DNA from: Calcarisporiella thermophila CBS 279.70
Taxonomy: Eukaryota > Calcarisporiellomycota
Length of the DNA stretch: 64,000 nt
Reading direction: 5' to 3'
NCBI RefSeq assembly: GCF_041956535.1
Contig: NW_027192193.1
Span: 512,235-576,234 of the forward strand
In this document: positions 21,812 to 34,081 of the stretch, one piece after another
Position numbering within the stretch: position 1 is the first letter of the stretch
Layout of the letters: every line of letters begins with the position of its first letter
Notes under the pieces: model-generated
The model's database searches: none
The model's input: the letters and a program-made list of their open reading frames with translations, nothing else
Told to the model about the DNA's origin: nothing
Position numbers and translations under genes: made by a program

Positions 21812-23854
21812 CTACCCTGAAAAGCTCTGTAGATTCGATCGAGCATATGCCCTAAGAAAAGCTTCGCGATCTCGCACATTTTTTTCTCCCTTTAAGTTAC
21901 AAAGAATTCTGAGGGTAGATGGGTGTCGTATCCCCACTTCCAAGAGCGTCTTGTCTTCATCCTCAGTCCAAACAAGCCGCTTAGCCGCGTTTGCTACAAA
22001 ATTAAAAAAAAATTAGAATCGGATGGTCAAAGATGCACCGAATAGAAAATGGCTCTAACTTGATAATCTTCCTCGTAGCAGATCTACTGTGACTCTGAAG
22101 TTGCCACTAGTCTGCTTCAAAGCCCGCAGCACTTGAGTTGCATTATGTCCAGTATGGATGCAAATTGTCTTTAAATACCGCAAGAAGGCTTCGCGCCCCA
22201 TTTTGGTGATGTTGGGCGGATTAACTTCGGGCGACTCATTGCCTCCAGGAATTTCTTCAAAGAATGCCGCTTCTCTGCCTTGTTCTAATTGTTGCCGCTT
22301 ACGCCGCTGTATACGAACAAGATTTTCAGAAAATGAACCAAGCATCTCTTCAGCTGGCGAAGGTTCATGCAGCAACTCACTATATGCTCGCTGTAGGGCC
22401 GTGGTTGGCCGCACAGGTTTATCGGAGCGAAGATGATCAGTAAGTATATTGACTTCCGGGACATGTAAAGAGGGCTGACTCCTATCATGTCGGGTGACTG
22501 AATTTGGTTTTGAAGTAGAAGGGGCCAAAATGGGTGATGAGGTGATGGGTGGCGGCGATAATGCAACCTCATGCCTTTCTTCTTCATCGTCTTCCTCGCG
22601 TATGAGTCGCTGCCGTTTCCCGGGACGAGAATGTTCCTTTTCCAACGAAGCATCCTGGGCTGATTGGGGTGGTGTCTGAGAAGAGTTGGCAACATAGTCA
22701 TCCCATCTACGTACAGGAGATGCACTTAATTCGAGACCTAGAGGGCTCTCCCGATGGCTGCGATCATTGGGAGTAGTCCCTCGATTATCTGAATAGGTCT
22801 CCTCGCCTCCTAATGAAAGGGGTGGTTCAGAGAGCCTATACATGTCGTTATCAAAATACATGTCGCTTCTTCTATCTTGTCTTGCTTCCGCAATATCCTC
22901 CTGCGTATCAAAGAATTCTTCGGCATCTGATTGTCGTCTGATATCTGAATCCGGCTCTTGAGTTAATTTTTCTGTACTTGTTCCGGAAGCATGATTCATA
23001 ACTAAAGTGGCCTTATCTGCGGTGGTAGAGTATCCCAACTGTGAAGTATCAACTTGCACTCCAATCTCATTGGTTTTTCTTTCATGTTTTTCCAATACTT
23101 TTGCATATTTATCTGATGCTCTGCCCCGAATTCGTCCTGAATTCTCCTCTTCCCTAGACGAATATAATTCTTTTCCGCTTAATCGAGAATCTTCGGCGTC
23201 TCCTGCAGTCGCTCCAGACAAAAAGGAACTCCGCATGAACTCCTGTGAGAGCTCCTGGTGTACTTCTCTATCGACCTCATCGAGTCCCTCTAAATCTTCA
23301 AAGCTATCATCTGGTAAGGTCCATTGTGTTAGGTGCCCCTGCTGCTGTGTCTGTTCTTGTATATGCCTATTATCAGCTCTGCGATCTTCACCGTCATTCT
23401 TATTGGAATTAGAGCTGCTTGATTGAGAGAGCCTTTCAAAGTGGTTGATAGTGCTCCGCACCCCAAGTTCAGACTGAGCCCGGCGCACACGATGTTCAGC
23501 AGTAATGGAGGGATGCGCAATTCGAAGAGGTGATCTACGCCAGGAATCAGAGTAAAACGATGTAGAACTACGGGTCAAATTTAGTTGTCTGCTTCGATAT
23601 TTTTCATATAGATCGCGCCACTGTTTCCATGAATGGTGTGGGTGCTATAAAGAAATGAATAATAGTGTACGCGTTTTTAGTATTTAATAGCACAAGAGAA
23701 AATTGGCAAATCGAGTATCAAAAAGGGAGCATTGAAATTATACCAGTTTTGCAAGCTCTTTATATACATTATTTCCTTGAATACCTCCAGATCGTGCCCT
23801 CATCCACTCGCGTAATACGCGCTCGTCTTCCTCTGTGAAGATGTCAGCTGGCAT
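21812..23854 (-). CDS. RAP1: Rap1/TERF2IP-like telomere protein
   Basis: Three exons (23744-23854, 22060-23644 and 21812-21993) give 625 aa. A Rap1-type Myb/homeodomain starts almost at residue 1: ADIFTEEDERVLREWM, then IQGNNVYKELAKL, then, across the first intron, HPHHSWKQWRDLYEKY. The middle (about 400 residues) is acidic, Ser-rich and disordered. The C-terminus fits the RCT domain: AFLRYLKTICIHTGHNATQVLRAL and LLRGRL, followed by RLVWTEDEDKTLL and GEKNVRDREAFLR, which parallels the IWSRQDD / AQNVARRIEF end of human RAP1. Rap1 binds telomeric DNA or TRF-type proteins and blocks end fusion. No BRCT domain is present in front of the Myb. It is divergent from PEX6 with 162 bp between the start codons. 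Confidence 0.85.
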
Positions 23855-24016
23855 TGGAAGTGGATTAAGATGTCAAAATTATTTCCGGAGATAGTCCCAG
23901 GAGGATATTTTGTGACTTCAAGTGAGGCGCAGCATTTAATGAATTCACGTGGTATGCAAAGTACGCGTTTCGGATCAGTGCTCTTATACCTTTACTTTTT
24001 GTTCTCGAACTGAATT
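23855..24016. promoter_or_regulatory. Compact divergent promoter, RAP1 / PEX6
   Basis: Only 162 bp lie between the two start codons, so both promoters must overlap here. No known binding site was recognised. Confidence 0.5.
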
Positions 24017-27000
24017 ATGAAAGATTCACATAGAATCGTATTGGAGGCTACTCTGAAGATAGATAATGAGAAGCATGCAGTCGCCAGAGTGGGCCTTAAA
24101 CTCTGGAATGCCCTTCATAATCATCGCGAGGAGGGTGGCGAATATGGTAGGATGTTAATAATTGTGAAAATTACTTACTTTCTCTGGCACACATTTCGAG
24201 GTGTAATCTAATAGTATTTTTGATATTATGCGTAATATTTAGATGTATTAATACCTTCTTACATAAGCATTGCACTGATCCCAAAGGACTCTTATCCGAG
24301 AAGCACTCAACCATATAACCATATTGTATTCGCAGAACTTTCACAAGAGATTGGGGCCGATTCTGAGGTGCTTATATCAAGTTTTATTATGCCGCTTGCT
24401 TGTGTCAATTTTAATGGTGTTTCTCTTAGGATATCCGAATAAGCGAGGATCTATTAGGTTCGCATTTTCACCTTACTGAAGAAACTAGGCTTAATATACA
24501 GCGAGTCCAAATAATCGATTTGAAAGAGGTCATATTAGGCGCAATAAATACACAAACATATGAAATTTTTAGAAAAGGTCAGTATTTTTCCCTCTGCTAT
24601 TAAATACCAAAATAAACATTATTATCACTTTATAGATCCGGATCGCATCTGGAGCTACTTTCGCGAAAGTAGCCCTCCGGTTATACTACGGTATTCTCAA
24701 ACTTATGCCTTAAGGCTCCAGAACTATCCAGATGAAGATATTAAGCTTCGAGTTTTGATGTGTGACCCAGTACTACAGGGGCGTGTGACGACAGAGACTA
24801 AATTCATAGTGACAATTGTAGATGACGAAAGGTCTCCATCGGTTCATGCAGATAAGCAATTGAACAATGAGGAATTAAATGGTATGGAGGAATTAGATGG
24901 TGAAAGCACAGAGCAGGAATTTGAACTAGATAGCTCGTTTATGATGCCGAAGCTTGTATCGCCTTTTTCAAATCATAATGACAAAAGCATTGATGGGTTA
25001 CATTTTCCGGTTTCTATTTCGGACGACGAGGATGAAGAAAAGCTCGATTCAAATCAAAATATGGCTACGAACAATCGAGCGAATTATGAAAGTCAAGAGC
25101 AGACGTTATCCTTTATTCCAACTCTTCTCTCTGAGAATATCTCGTCAAGAACGTTGATCCCTGCACCGGATGAAAAGGACGATAGCGAGGCTAGAGTCTT
25201 GGTAGATGTGGGAGATCTTGGGCGATTAAAGGTATTTAGTGGCGACTGGGTTCTTGTGTCTGGACCCAATTTCAAGAAGAGCCGTTTATGCCGCATCTAT
25301 GGATGGACAAATCCACTAGCCGACAATAAGTGAGCCTAATTGCTTTACTATTTCGTTTTATCCATGCTCACAATTTCATTTGTTTAAAGGAAAAACTCAC
25401 CACAGCCCTTAGCCCATATCACTCCTCTTCTTTATTTCAATCTAGGATTTCCACTTCCGCCACTCTCATCAAAAGACGCAGTGTTACGGATTTCCCAGGC
25501 TCATGCCCTCGGGCCCCCTCCCACTGCTAAAGCAGTGACTGTAGCTCGAGTGACATCTCCTACTTCAGTAGACAAGGCAATAACCAATTCATTTTTCGAT
25601 GCTTTACGGCGATGGTTTGAGCGTGAGGAACGAATTGTGGTAGAAGGAGATGTTTTCGGGATTGTTGTAGATGGTAACTAGCACTATTTAAGAGAAATGT
25701 ATAAAATATTTGATTTGTTTATATATTATCTGATAGAGAAGAGCGCGCGACTTCGCTTACCAAAAAAGGACCAAGAAGGAGAGATTTTGCAATGGGATGA
25801 GCACAAGTATGTCTACCGTTTCTCACTATATTAAACAAGATTTCTTATAAATTACTACTAATATAGAGTTCAAAATGCCTCTGAAAATCCAACCATTGTT
25901 TACTACAAAATTACTTCAGTGGAATCAGATTACAACGAGCACCATTCTAAGCTGGGTTACGGAAGAAAGGTTGATCCAAACCATACTAAAATGGTGCAAA
26001 CAGGGATGGAGCATTCGCGTGTACCCATCGGATTTTCACGAATGTATGGCGCAGGTGAGCATTTTTATTTTTAATTGCATTGAAAGTAGTTAAACAACCC
26101 GCTATCAATAAGGTTGTGGATTGCCATCCTCGTCCCAACTTCAATCCTCGTCAACCCCCTCAGCCTATGTGGCATTATATGATCTCATATCGTCCTGTTT
26201 GCACCCCATGTCCATTGATTTGGAGCTCACTTGTACCGTGCTGCTCCATGGCCCTCGAGGTTCTGGAAAACGCACAATAGTTGAGTGGATTGTGGAACAA
26301 CTTGGTGTTCACGTTTACGAGGTTAGTTTAAATCTTATTTTAGCCTTGCCAACCTCGAGTATAACTTATCAATTATGTTTTTTATAGGTGAATTGTTATG
26401 AGTTTGCAGGCGAATCGGAAATGAAGACCGAGGGTAATCTTCGTGTCCGTTTCGACAAGGCTGTGCAATTTTCCCCCTGTGTCTTTTTACTTCGGCATGT
26501 GGATGCACTTGCACGGAAATCAGCGGTCGTAGAAACCGGCCAGGAGCCGGTGATTGCGACAGTGCTACAGGATTTATTTGGTCAGCTGACGACAAAATTC
26601 CGTGAAACTGGATATCCTCTGATGGTTGTGGGTACAACTACTGATATTGACAAGCTACCAGCGAATGTTTTGGGGTGCTTCCGTCACGAAATTGCTCTGG
26701 AGGCGCCAACAGAACCACAGCGGTTGGCAATACTACAGACGCTTCTCACGCAATCGCCACTTGCTCCTGATGTATCACTCTCCTCGCTTGCGACCCAGAC
26801 CGCCGCCCTTGTTGCTAAGGATCTTGTGGATCTCGTGGCTCGTGCAGGTCTTGCTGCTCTCGATCGGGTGACGCATTCAACAAAAAACGTGCGCGACGAG
26901 GATATATCCTCTGCAGGGGTTGTGCTGACGGCAGCAGATTTTGATTTGGCACTCGGCAAGGCTCGCTCTTCGTATTCGGATAGCATTGGCGCGCCCAAGA

Positions 27001-28258
27001 TACCAAATGTCACATGGGACGATGTTGGAGGGTTGGCTTCGGTGAAGGATGATATATTGGATACAATTCAGCTACCATTGGAACACCCTGAGCTGTTCGC
27101 GTCGGGAATAAAAAAGAGATCGGGTATCTTGTTATATGGTCCACCAGGAACCGGGAAAACTCTATTGGCCAAAGCCGTCGCTACTTCGTGTTCATTGAAT
27201 TTCTTCTCTGTGAAAGGGCCTGAGCTCTTGAATATGTATATTGGTGAGTCAGAGGCAAATGTGCGCCGAGTATTCCAGCGCGCCCGCGATGCAAAACCCT
27301 GTGTCATTTTCTTTGACGAGCTCGACTCGGTTGCTCCCAAGCGTGGGGAGAAGGGCGACTCAGGCGGAGTGATGGATCGTATAGTGAGTCAGTTGCTCGC
27401 CGAGTTGGATGGAATGGGGGAAGGAGGTGGAGCTGCAGATGTCTTTGTTATTGGGGCGACCAACCGGCCCGATTTATTAGATCCTGCTTTGTTACGTCCT
27501 GGCCGATTTGATAAACTTTTGTATTTGGGTGTGTGCGAGGACCACGAGTCACAACTGAAAATCATTCAAGCACTAACTAGAAAGTAAGTGTGTTTACTTG
27601 GACCTCTCATGCTCCCTTGGTTAAACAACAGTTTATCCTTTAAATCTATAGATTCCGACTCCATCCAGATCTTGATCTCACCCACATTGCTGAGCGATGT
27701 CCATTCCATTATACTGGGGCTGATTTCTATGCTCTCTGCTCCGACGCAATGCTTAAGGCTATGGCACGGACCGCTGAGGCCCTTGAGTCCAAAGTTTCGG
27801 CCATCAATTCCAATCCGTCCAGTACACATCCTACTCCTATCACTGCGCAATATTTCCTTGATCACCTGGCTACACCTGCAGATATTGAGGTGGAGGTTTG
27901 TGAGGAGGACTTTGATAAAGCGTTGCGTGAACTCATTCCAAGTGTAAGCGAGAAGGAGCTGGAGCACTACAAGAAAGTGCGCGAGAGATTTGAGGGAACA
28001 AGTTCTGCTGAAGGTGATGAAGAGACGGAAAAGGAGCAGGTGCTCAAGAAATTAAATGCGCTGGCGGGAAGTGGAAAAGGAAAAGAAAAGGTAGTTGAGA
28101 GCGGAGGAGGCAGTGGGGTTGGAAGTGGAAGTGGAAATGGGAACGGAAGGCCCAGAAGACCTGAAATCATGGAAGGGAAAGGTAAAGCGCGTACTGGAGA
28201 TGTAGATCCTGTCAAAGGGAAGGGAAGGGATAAAGGAAAGGGAAAGGCTAGAGCTTAA
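24017..28258 (+). CDS. PEX6: Peroxisomal AAA+ ATPase Pex6
   Basis: Ten exons (24017-24146, 24243-24367, 24430-24577, 24636-25329, 25390-25673, 25737-25806, 25867-26054, 26113-26321, 26388-27583 and 27652-28258) close in frame to 1216 aa. The first AAA module is degenerate (HGPRGSGKRT; Walker B replaced by VFLLRHVD), as usual in Pex6. The second is intact: YGPPGTGKT, VIFFDELDS, and GATNRPDLLDPALLRPGRFD with the arginine finger. TWDDVGGL precedes the second module. Pex6 forms a hexamer with Pex1 that pulls ubiquitinated Pex5 off the peroxisome membrane. The last 65 or so residues are a low-complexity Gly/Lys tail (GKGKEK, GSGSGNGNG) not expected in the family. The N-terminal exons are divergent but frame-consistent. 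Confidence 0.93.
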
Positions 28259-28658
28259 TCTTTTATGTATTGTCTCTAATGTTCTCAAATAAATACCTAT
28301 TCATGTGTACTGTTATCACTGGCTATTTTTTTTCTTTGCTTTTTATGCCTTCCTTCTCCTTGACTTGTTTAGATAGTGATTTAATATTGGGTTCTAGACA
28401 GATTGAAATCAACCATTATCTCTAATTTCTAAAGATGTATAGAATATTACGGTTTTATTTGGCGTATCCAGTATTAAACTCGTTCGAACAGGGAGAGTAA
28501 GTACATATTTTAGAAAATCAATATAAAAAAATGTTAAAAAACGCGATATGTTACAACACGATATAAATAGTGTAATAAATCAAATGCCCAATTTAAATTG
28601 AGTGCTTGAAAAACACCTATTTTTCATCCGCACAATTACAAAAAAAAAAAGAAACATT
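28259..28658. other. Convergent intergenic, 400 bp
   Basis: AT-rich 3' flanks of PEX6 (+) and the seven-TM gene (-), with an A run near 28640. No gene is seen. Confidence 0.4.
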
Positions 28659-29785
28659 CTACCCATTTAGATATTCAAGCTTTGAAGCGTCCTTAACTTC
28701 CTCGATTTTGCCAATGTCAAAGTCGTGTATATTGTTTTGCACGCTATCTATTCCTTTGTAAGCAGGTAAGAAGGAGATATTGGCCCTAAGTTGGACAAGC
28801 TTAAACAAATATAACCCCACAAGAGCTGCAATCAACGCGATGCCCAGGTAACAAAAATAGCTAATCAGAAAGAGGAGCGTGGTGGGATTGCTCCACCCGA
28901 ATAATCTGTAGAGTAATTGCCATATGGGGCTATCGACGACCGCACAGCAGTTCCAGAACCAGATGATCGGAGGTGATTCCCTAGCAATAGCAGTGTATAT
29001 ATTTTCAAGACTACTCGCAAAAAATCCCGCACCAAAAATGAGTTGTGCCGTTGCAATAAGGATGATGAATATCCTGTGGATGTAGTGCGAAATCAAGCAG
29101 AGAGCAACCCCGAGTATGCTGCAGATAAGCAGCCCAACAACAATCGGGAGAACCGTACGTTTATCATATTCAGCCAAAGCAGCCTTATGTAAAAGAGCCT
29201 TGCATTGTAAGTAAGCCCTTAATTTCGGGTTAAATTATATTCTTACCATGTCTATTGCAAAATAAATAGAGTACAATCCGACGCTTATTGAGGAAGCCAC
29301 CGTAAACGCATGAAACTTTAAGGGGTTATTTTGCACTAGGTAATCTGCCTGAGCATATTGAAGACACACCGATATCTCTTCGCATCTCTTCATTATTACA
29401 TTCACCAAAACGGACACAGCACCAAATACTACGGAGATGATAAGAAGAAGAACACTAGTCGCGACGCCTCTGCCTTCGTCTTCTTTAATTTGTGTAAAGG
29501 AATTTGAAACAACTATTTGAACACCAGATCAGTATCATTTTCGAATATATGAAAGAGGACAACGATTAACATACTAAGTGCTGTAAGAACAGCGCCCATG
29601 ACAATTCCTGAACCTATCCCCAACCCAATTCCTATCCCTAATCTCTTCAACACGACCTTCCGAAAGAGTTTATTATGCCTGAAGGTTGCATCGATAAATG
29701 TCAAGAGCATAGCTAAGAAGAAGGCGAGTGGTAAAAACGCACCTATGCCTGTAATTAGATAGGCAGAATCCCAAACATCATCCAT
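28659..29785 (-). CDS. Seven-TM membrane protein (hypothetical)
   Basis: Three exons (29575-29785, 29247-29512 and 28659-29198) give 338 aa. Hydrophobic segments: LITGIGAFLPLAFFLAMLLTF, GIGLGIGSGIVMGAVLTAL, SVLLLIISVVFGAVSVLV, AFTVASSISVGLYSIYFAI, VLPIVVGLLICSILGVALCLI, FIILIATAQLIFGAGFFASSL and LLFLISYFCYLGIALIAALVGLYLF. A loop between TM6 and TM7 contains a CC pair and two Trp. The C-terminal tail of about 45 residues is acidic. Seven segments suggest a receptor-like fold, but no DRY, NPxxY or pheromone-receptor motif is visible, so no function is assigned. Splice sites (GTATGT, GTAAGA donors) are good, so the gene itself is likely real. Confidence 0.68.
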
Positions 29786-30720
29786 GATACGTGATTCTTA
29801 AGGAAAGGAGAGGAAGGGAATAGGATAAAGAGAGGATAAAAGGGAGAAACCTCGAATTCTAAGCAGTAGCTACAATCATGTTTGAACTTTCGCGAGGCTT
29901 TTAAGGTTGCCTTGTGTTCGTTCTCAGAGAAATTTATCCTAAAACTATTAAAGTTTGTAATGTTAAAAATAGAATAAGAACCCCTACATCATGGCGAGGG
30001 AAACATGATTCTTTTTCGCTACCATTTTAATATTAAACCCAAAGAATGTCAAAGTATATCCTAATATTGCATTGTATAATATCCTCTTCAAAGAACAACT
30101 GGTGGCCAAATAAAATTTCGGCTCAATTGCTTGTACTCATATGCCTAAGCACCTGTTGATTATTATCTTCATCCAACAGCATTATTTTGTGGATCGAGAG
30201 AATAAGTGAGAATGATAAATTGAAATAAGGCGGATATTATGCTCGAATTCTTTCCTAACACATGTGCTGGTGTCTTAATTGATATACTAATCCTGCTAAA
30301 TTATATGGGGACTGCTTGACTATGGGGGTGTTCACGCTGCCGCTTATTCGGATTATATTGCTTAATTTTAAGCAAAATAATCCGAATAAGCGGCAGCGTG
30401 AACACCCTCATTATTTTCATATGGAGATCGAGCATTAGGAGAAATGGGACTTGCTAATAAAATATTTTTCGCAAGACGCGTTCTCAGAGAATAATAATTA
30501 AAAAAAGGTTTTTATCTCGTCAAGCAATTCGGACATCTGACGCTTGAGTATAAATGCTCTTCAATAGAGGCTCTGAAATATCCGTATTGCGCCTATTTTA
30601 TATCTGCATTTGGATATTTTCGTGATTTTGGAACGCGTAAAATACTAAATTTTAAAGACTTAGGAAAGTATTTTTTTATTTTCAGATATTATAAAAAACG
30701 TCCACCATTGCTCTAGCATT
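29786..30720. other. Intergenic, 935 bp, divergent, carries a foldback palindrome
   Basis: Divergent promoters of the seven-TM gene and HAUS6 by orientation. Apart from the palindrome listed separately I see no ORF or RNA. Confidence 0.5.
30326..30407. repeat. 82-bp near-perfect palindrome (possible foldback MITE)
   Basis: The arms at 30326-30356 and 30377-30407 are perfect 31-bp inverted copies beginning GGGTGTTCACGCTGCC. Inside them lie one A:A mismatch, a further 8-bp inverted pair (30358-30365 with 30368-30375) and a 2-bp centre. The arms are richer in GC than the surrounding DNA. No coding capacity fits inside. The structure is that of a tiny foldback element or MITE; a target-site duplication is not obvious. 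Confidence 0.85.
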
Positions 30721-33700
30721 ATGGAAATAGTCGCTTCGGCAGTTGGTGGTGTACTTAGCACACGAACGCTGCTCTATTCTAATCTCGCTCTTCTTGGGTT
30801 CTCGAAATGTTTAACGGGCTCCTTCGCACATCTCGAATTTAACGAAGAGATGTTCAATAGCGGAGCAAACACTATTAAGAGTATGGAGATCGTCACTTGG
30901 TTCCTGCTCCAGAAGTTGGATCCGCGGAATGCTGAAGAGGTGAATTGGATACTTTGCACATTATATCACATGTAAATTGATTTCTGTCTTTTTTTCAGCG
31001 GTTCATATCTTGCTGGCCTCCGCTAGATGTCGCCCAAGCTAGGGAATATCGTAACATCGTATTTAAGTGGATAGAGCAGCTGAAGAAGGATGGATTTTTA
31101 CCTGCGAATTTGATTGTGCGACGAAGCTTTTTTGATGAATGCCGTGGCGACAGGTAGTATATAATGGTTTAATCCAGGCATTTCGATTGTAAAAACGATA
31201 ATACAAATTTTACTAGATTCGAACGTATCCTGCTTGCACTGAGTACCCATGTCATACAAGTCGTTATCGCAAGAGATTATAAACAATACATTAAATGTAA
31301 ATATCCTCATTTCAACTCTAGTTATTTGTATTATATAAACCAAATTACGCACTAGTACCGAGCGTTGCTAAGGAAGATCCTAGTAAGCCGGATATTAAAG
31401 ACAAGCTACAGGTTAGAAATTCAAGTTTAATCCAAATATCTAGTTCTTTATTTCAGAGAATTCAGACTAGTGTAATTTTTATATTGATATATTGATATAT
31501 ACTAATTGTAGATCTGTATTTGGGAGCAATCACAAAATTTCCTGAAGCAAACTCAACAAAGACATAAGGCTAGAGAAGGTTGGAAAAGAACAGCTGCGAA
31601 ACTCACCAGCACATACGATAGCATATCAGAAACGAAGGTATATTACGTGTGTAATATTTATATTTTATTCTCGTTAACGTTCTTATTTAAATTGTAAGAC
31701 GCAACTCACAACTAAGCGTGCGATATTTAATGATGGCCTCGACGTAGTGAATAAATTTGAGAGTATGTCTCTAAATGATGTGGAGGAATACCGCGAACAA
31801 CAGTTAGAGCGAATTCGCACACAATGGAAAAGATGTCTTCACTGGTTGGATACTCACCGAGAACATTCAGGTATGGGTGAAAGTGTCGGATAACAAATCT
31901 TTGCGCCTATTACTTCGTATTAAAATGTGTGGAAATATGTAGAAACTATCTCTAGTATTCTGAACAATACCGCCAACAAGTATCGATTGGACGGATCATC
32001 TATTAAATTAGCGGTGCCGGATGAACTTATGATACGGTGGGAAAGTGCTTTTGTCAAGGTATGTCGAGTAGCTTTTTCTTCCACCCTTTCCTGTCATACA
32101 ATTCTTAAGCATGTATACAAAAGGATGGCATCACTCCCTACTGCGAGAACAAGCTTGAACTCGTCTCCGCTTTTCGGATAGGCAAATTGGCTGTTACCAT
32201 GGTTAAGGAGGAGACTCGACAAAGAGAGGCTGCTGAAAAATTCAATACCATAGCTCCCTCGTTGTCTTCACTTCGAGAATGTCACAAAGAGCACACTTCG
32301 CAGTATTTTAAAATATCTGCATTGCGACAGGCATTGATATCCAGGATAGAGGCATTAAAGCATGCACAACAACATGCGAGAAAAAGTCAATCAAATGTCC
32401 ACAATCCTAATACATTGGGAGAAAGCCATATACGGTAAGTTTGATTGATTCAGTTCGATTCACACACCCCGAATGCGCTAACCGAATTTATATGTAGTAA
32501 AATGAAGCTCTGCTCACCCAGCAGCCCACTAAGCCTTGACTTAGACGGCTACGAAAAGGGGTCACTCTCTCTTACCCACATAATCAAAAATAAATCCCGT
32601 AATTGTTATAATTTATGCGTATTTGATGCCAATATCTCAGATATTCACTGACATATATATTTTTTTTCATCCTCAAGCCCAAGTCAAGACACCTAAACTC
32701 GTAACCGAGATTCGACGATCCGTACACCAAACCGTTATAAACAGTAGAGCTTCGCCAATTCGTACCTCCATCGATTTGGAGTCTATTCGCGTACTCAAAT
32801 CTGCACCAGCAGAGGAAATTATTACCAATCATCATAAGAAAGTGGATAACGCCAAAAAGTTAAATGTACTGACCTCTAAAGCACCAGCTGGAAATAGAGG
32901 TATATTTTTAAGAATTATCTCCGAACTATTTCCAATTATCTAAATTTGCTCAAACATCACTAAAATCGACAATTAATAGGGTTAAAATCTATCCCAAGCA
33001 CTGGTACAGGTTTAACTAAACGAAGGAATACAGCGCAACCTTTGAAGCCTAAGCAACCGGTGGGCTCTAATGTAAAAGACGAGGTGCTTCCCAGAGGTCC
33101 TCCAGTTTCATCTCGGAAACGAAGTGAAAAAGACGTGTATGATAAACTGTGCGAGCAAGTAAGAGGCACCTTGTTCAGAAAACTATTCAAGTTTATTGAC
33201 CTCTTCTAATTTGGCTAGATTGTTAACCATATTGTCACGGATGATAATGCTACCAATACACCCAGAGCTCGGAGGGCATCACGTAAAAGAGCGCAGCTGC
33301 AATCGCCGTCAGCCCTTCCGGCTGAAGCCTTGGTCGAGCACGCCATTGCAAGTCCAATTGAGGCAATCGGTTGGTTTTCGTTGACTCTTCCTGGCCCAAA
33401 TTTTCTGATTTTATGATTTGATTAATATTCGCCTTAATATAGATGGCCTAGCATTTAAGCCCAGAAACAGACTCCAACAAACTCCCATTGCCAGTGCCCA
33501 AACTCCCAAATCAGCTCTAAAATCCGCGCTCAAACAAGTTGACTCTAGAGGTGCTATTCATTCTCCCCGTCGCACCACAGCTAGTGTACGATTTGCACCA
33601 TTCCCTATGGTTCGCTCTCCATCCATTGCTAGCAGCCTCCAATCCTCGACCGCCTCAGTGACCACCACACTAACCCCAGCGACTAGTACATCGACCTACG

Positions 33701-34081
33701 TGGGTGAGGATTTAAAGGAAGAGGATTCACTTTTCGAACTACTGGATCAAAGATTGAATTTAATGAGCCCTTTTCGTGGGGATGAATTTGATCTGGGCAT
33801 TAAGGACGGGGAAGCAAACAATAGTGTTAAGAACGAGGGAGAATACTCTATAAACAGCAAAAAGAGCATGGTGATAGAAGAGCCGTCACTTCTCAAGTCA
33901 AATACTTCTCTGAAGGCATTTGAGGATATGATGGAGAGGAGCGAGTTTGGGAGAGGGATTATGGGTAAGGGATCCACTCGCATTTTTGTTAACTTCCCAA
34001 ATGGGTTCTAACAATATATATATAATAGATGAGCAAATGCCAGAATTCGGAGATGAGAGTGTGAATGGCTTCTGGGATTAG
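30721..34081 (+). CDS. HAUS6: HAUS augmin-like complex subunit 6
   Basis: Fourteen exons close in frame to 820 aa. The main boundaries are 30721-30939, 30999-31153, 31217-31296, 31356-31411, 31512-31637, 31699-31870, 31943-32058, 32124-32434, 32498-32598, 32678-32899, 32980-33158, 33219-33369, 33443-33964 and 34029-34081. The N-terminus has the HAUS6_N pattern: WFLLQKLDPRNAEE, RFISCWPPLDVAQAREYRNIVFKW, LPANLIVRRS, and GDRFERILLALSTHVI. A helical, coiled-coil-prone middle (EEYREQQLERIRTQWKR) follows, then a long Ser/Pro/Lys-rich disordered half. Augmin recruits gamma-tubulin to spindle microtubules for branching nucleation; subunit 6 links to NEDD1 in animals. Exon 9/10 joining is the least certain. 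Confidence 0.8.

Noticed and set aside
24017-34081. A functional gene cluster linking PEX6, seven-TM, HAUS6 and neighbours
   Set aside because: Their roles (peroxisome export, unknown membrane protein, spindle) are unrelated and orientations alternate; no sign of co-regulation beyond chance adjacency.
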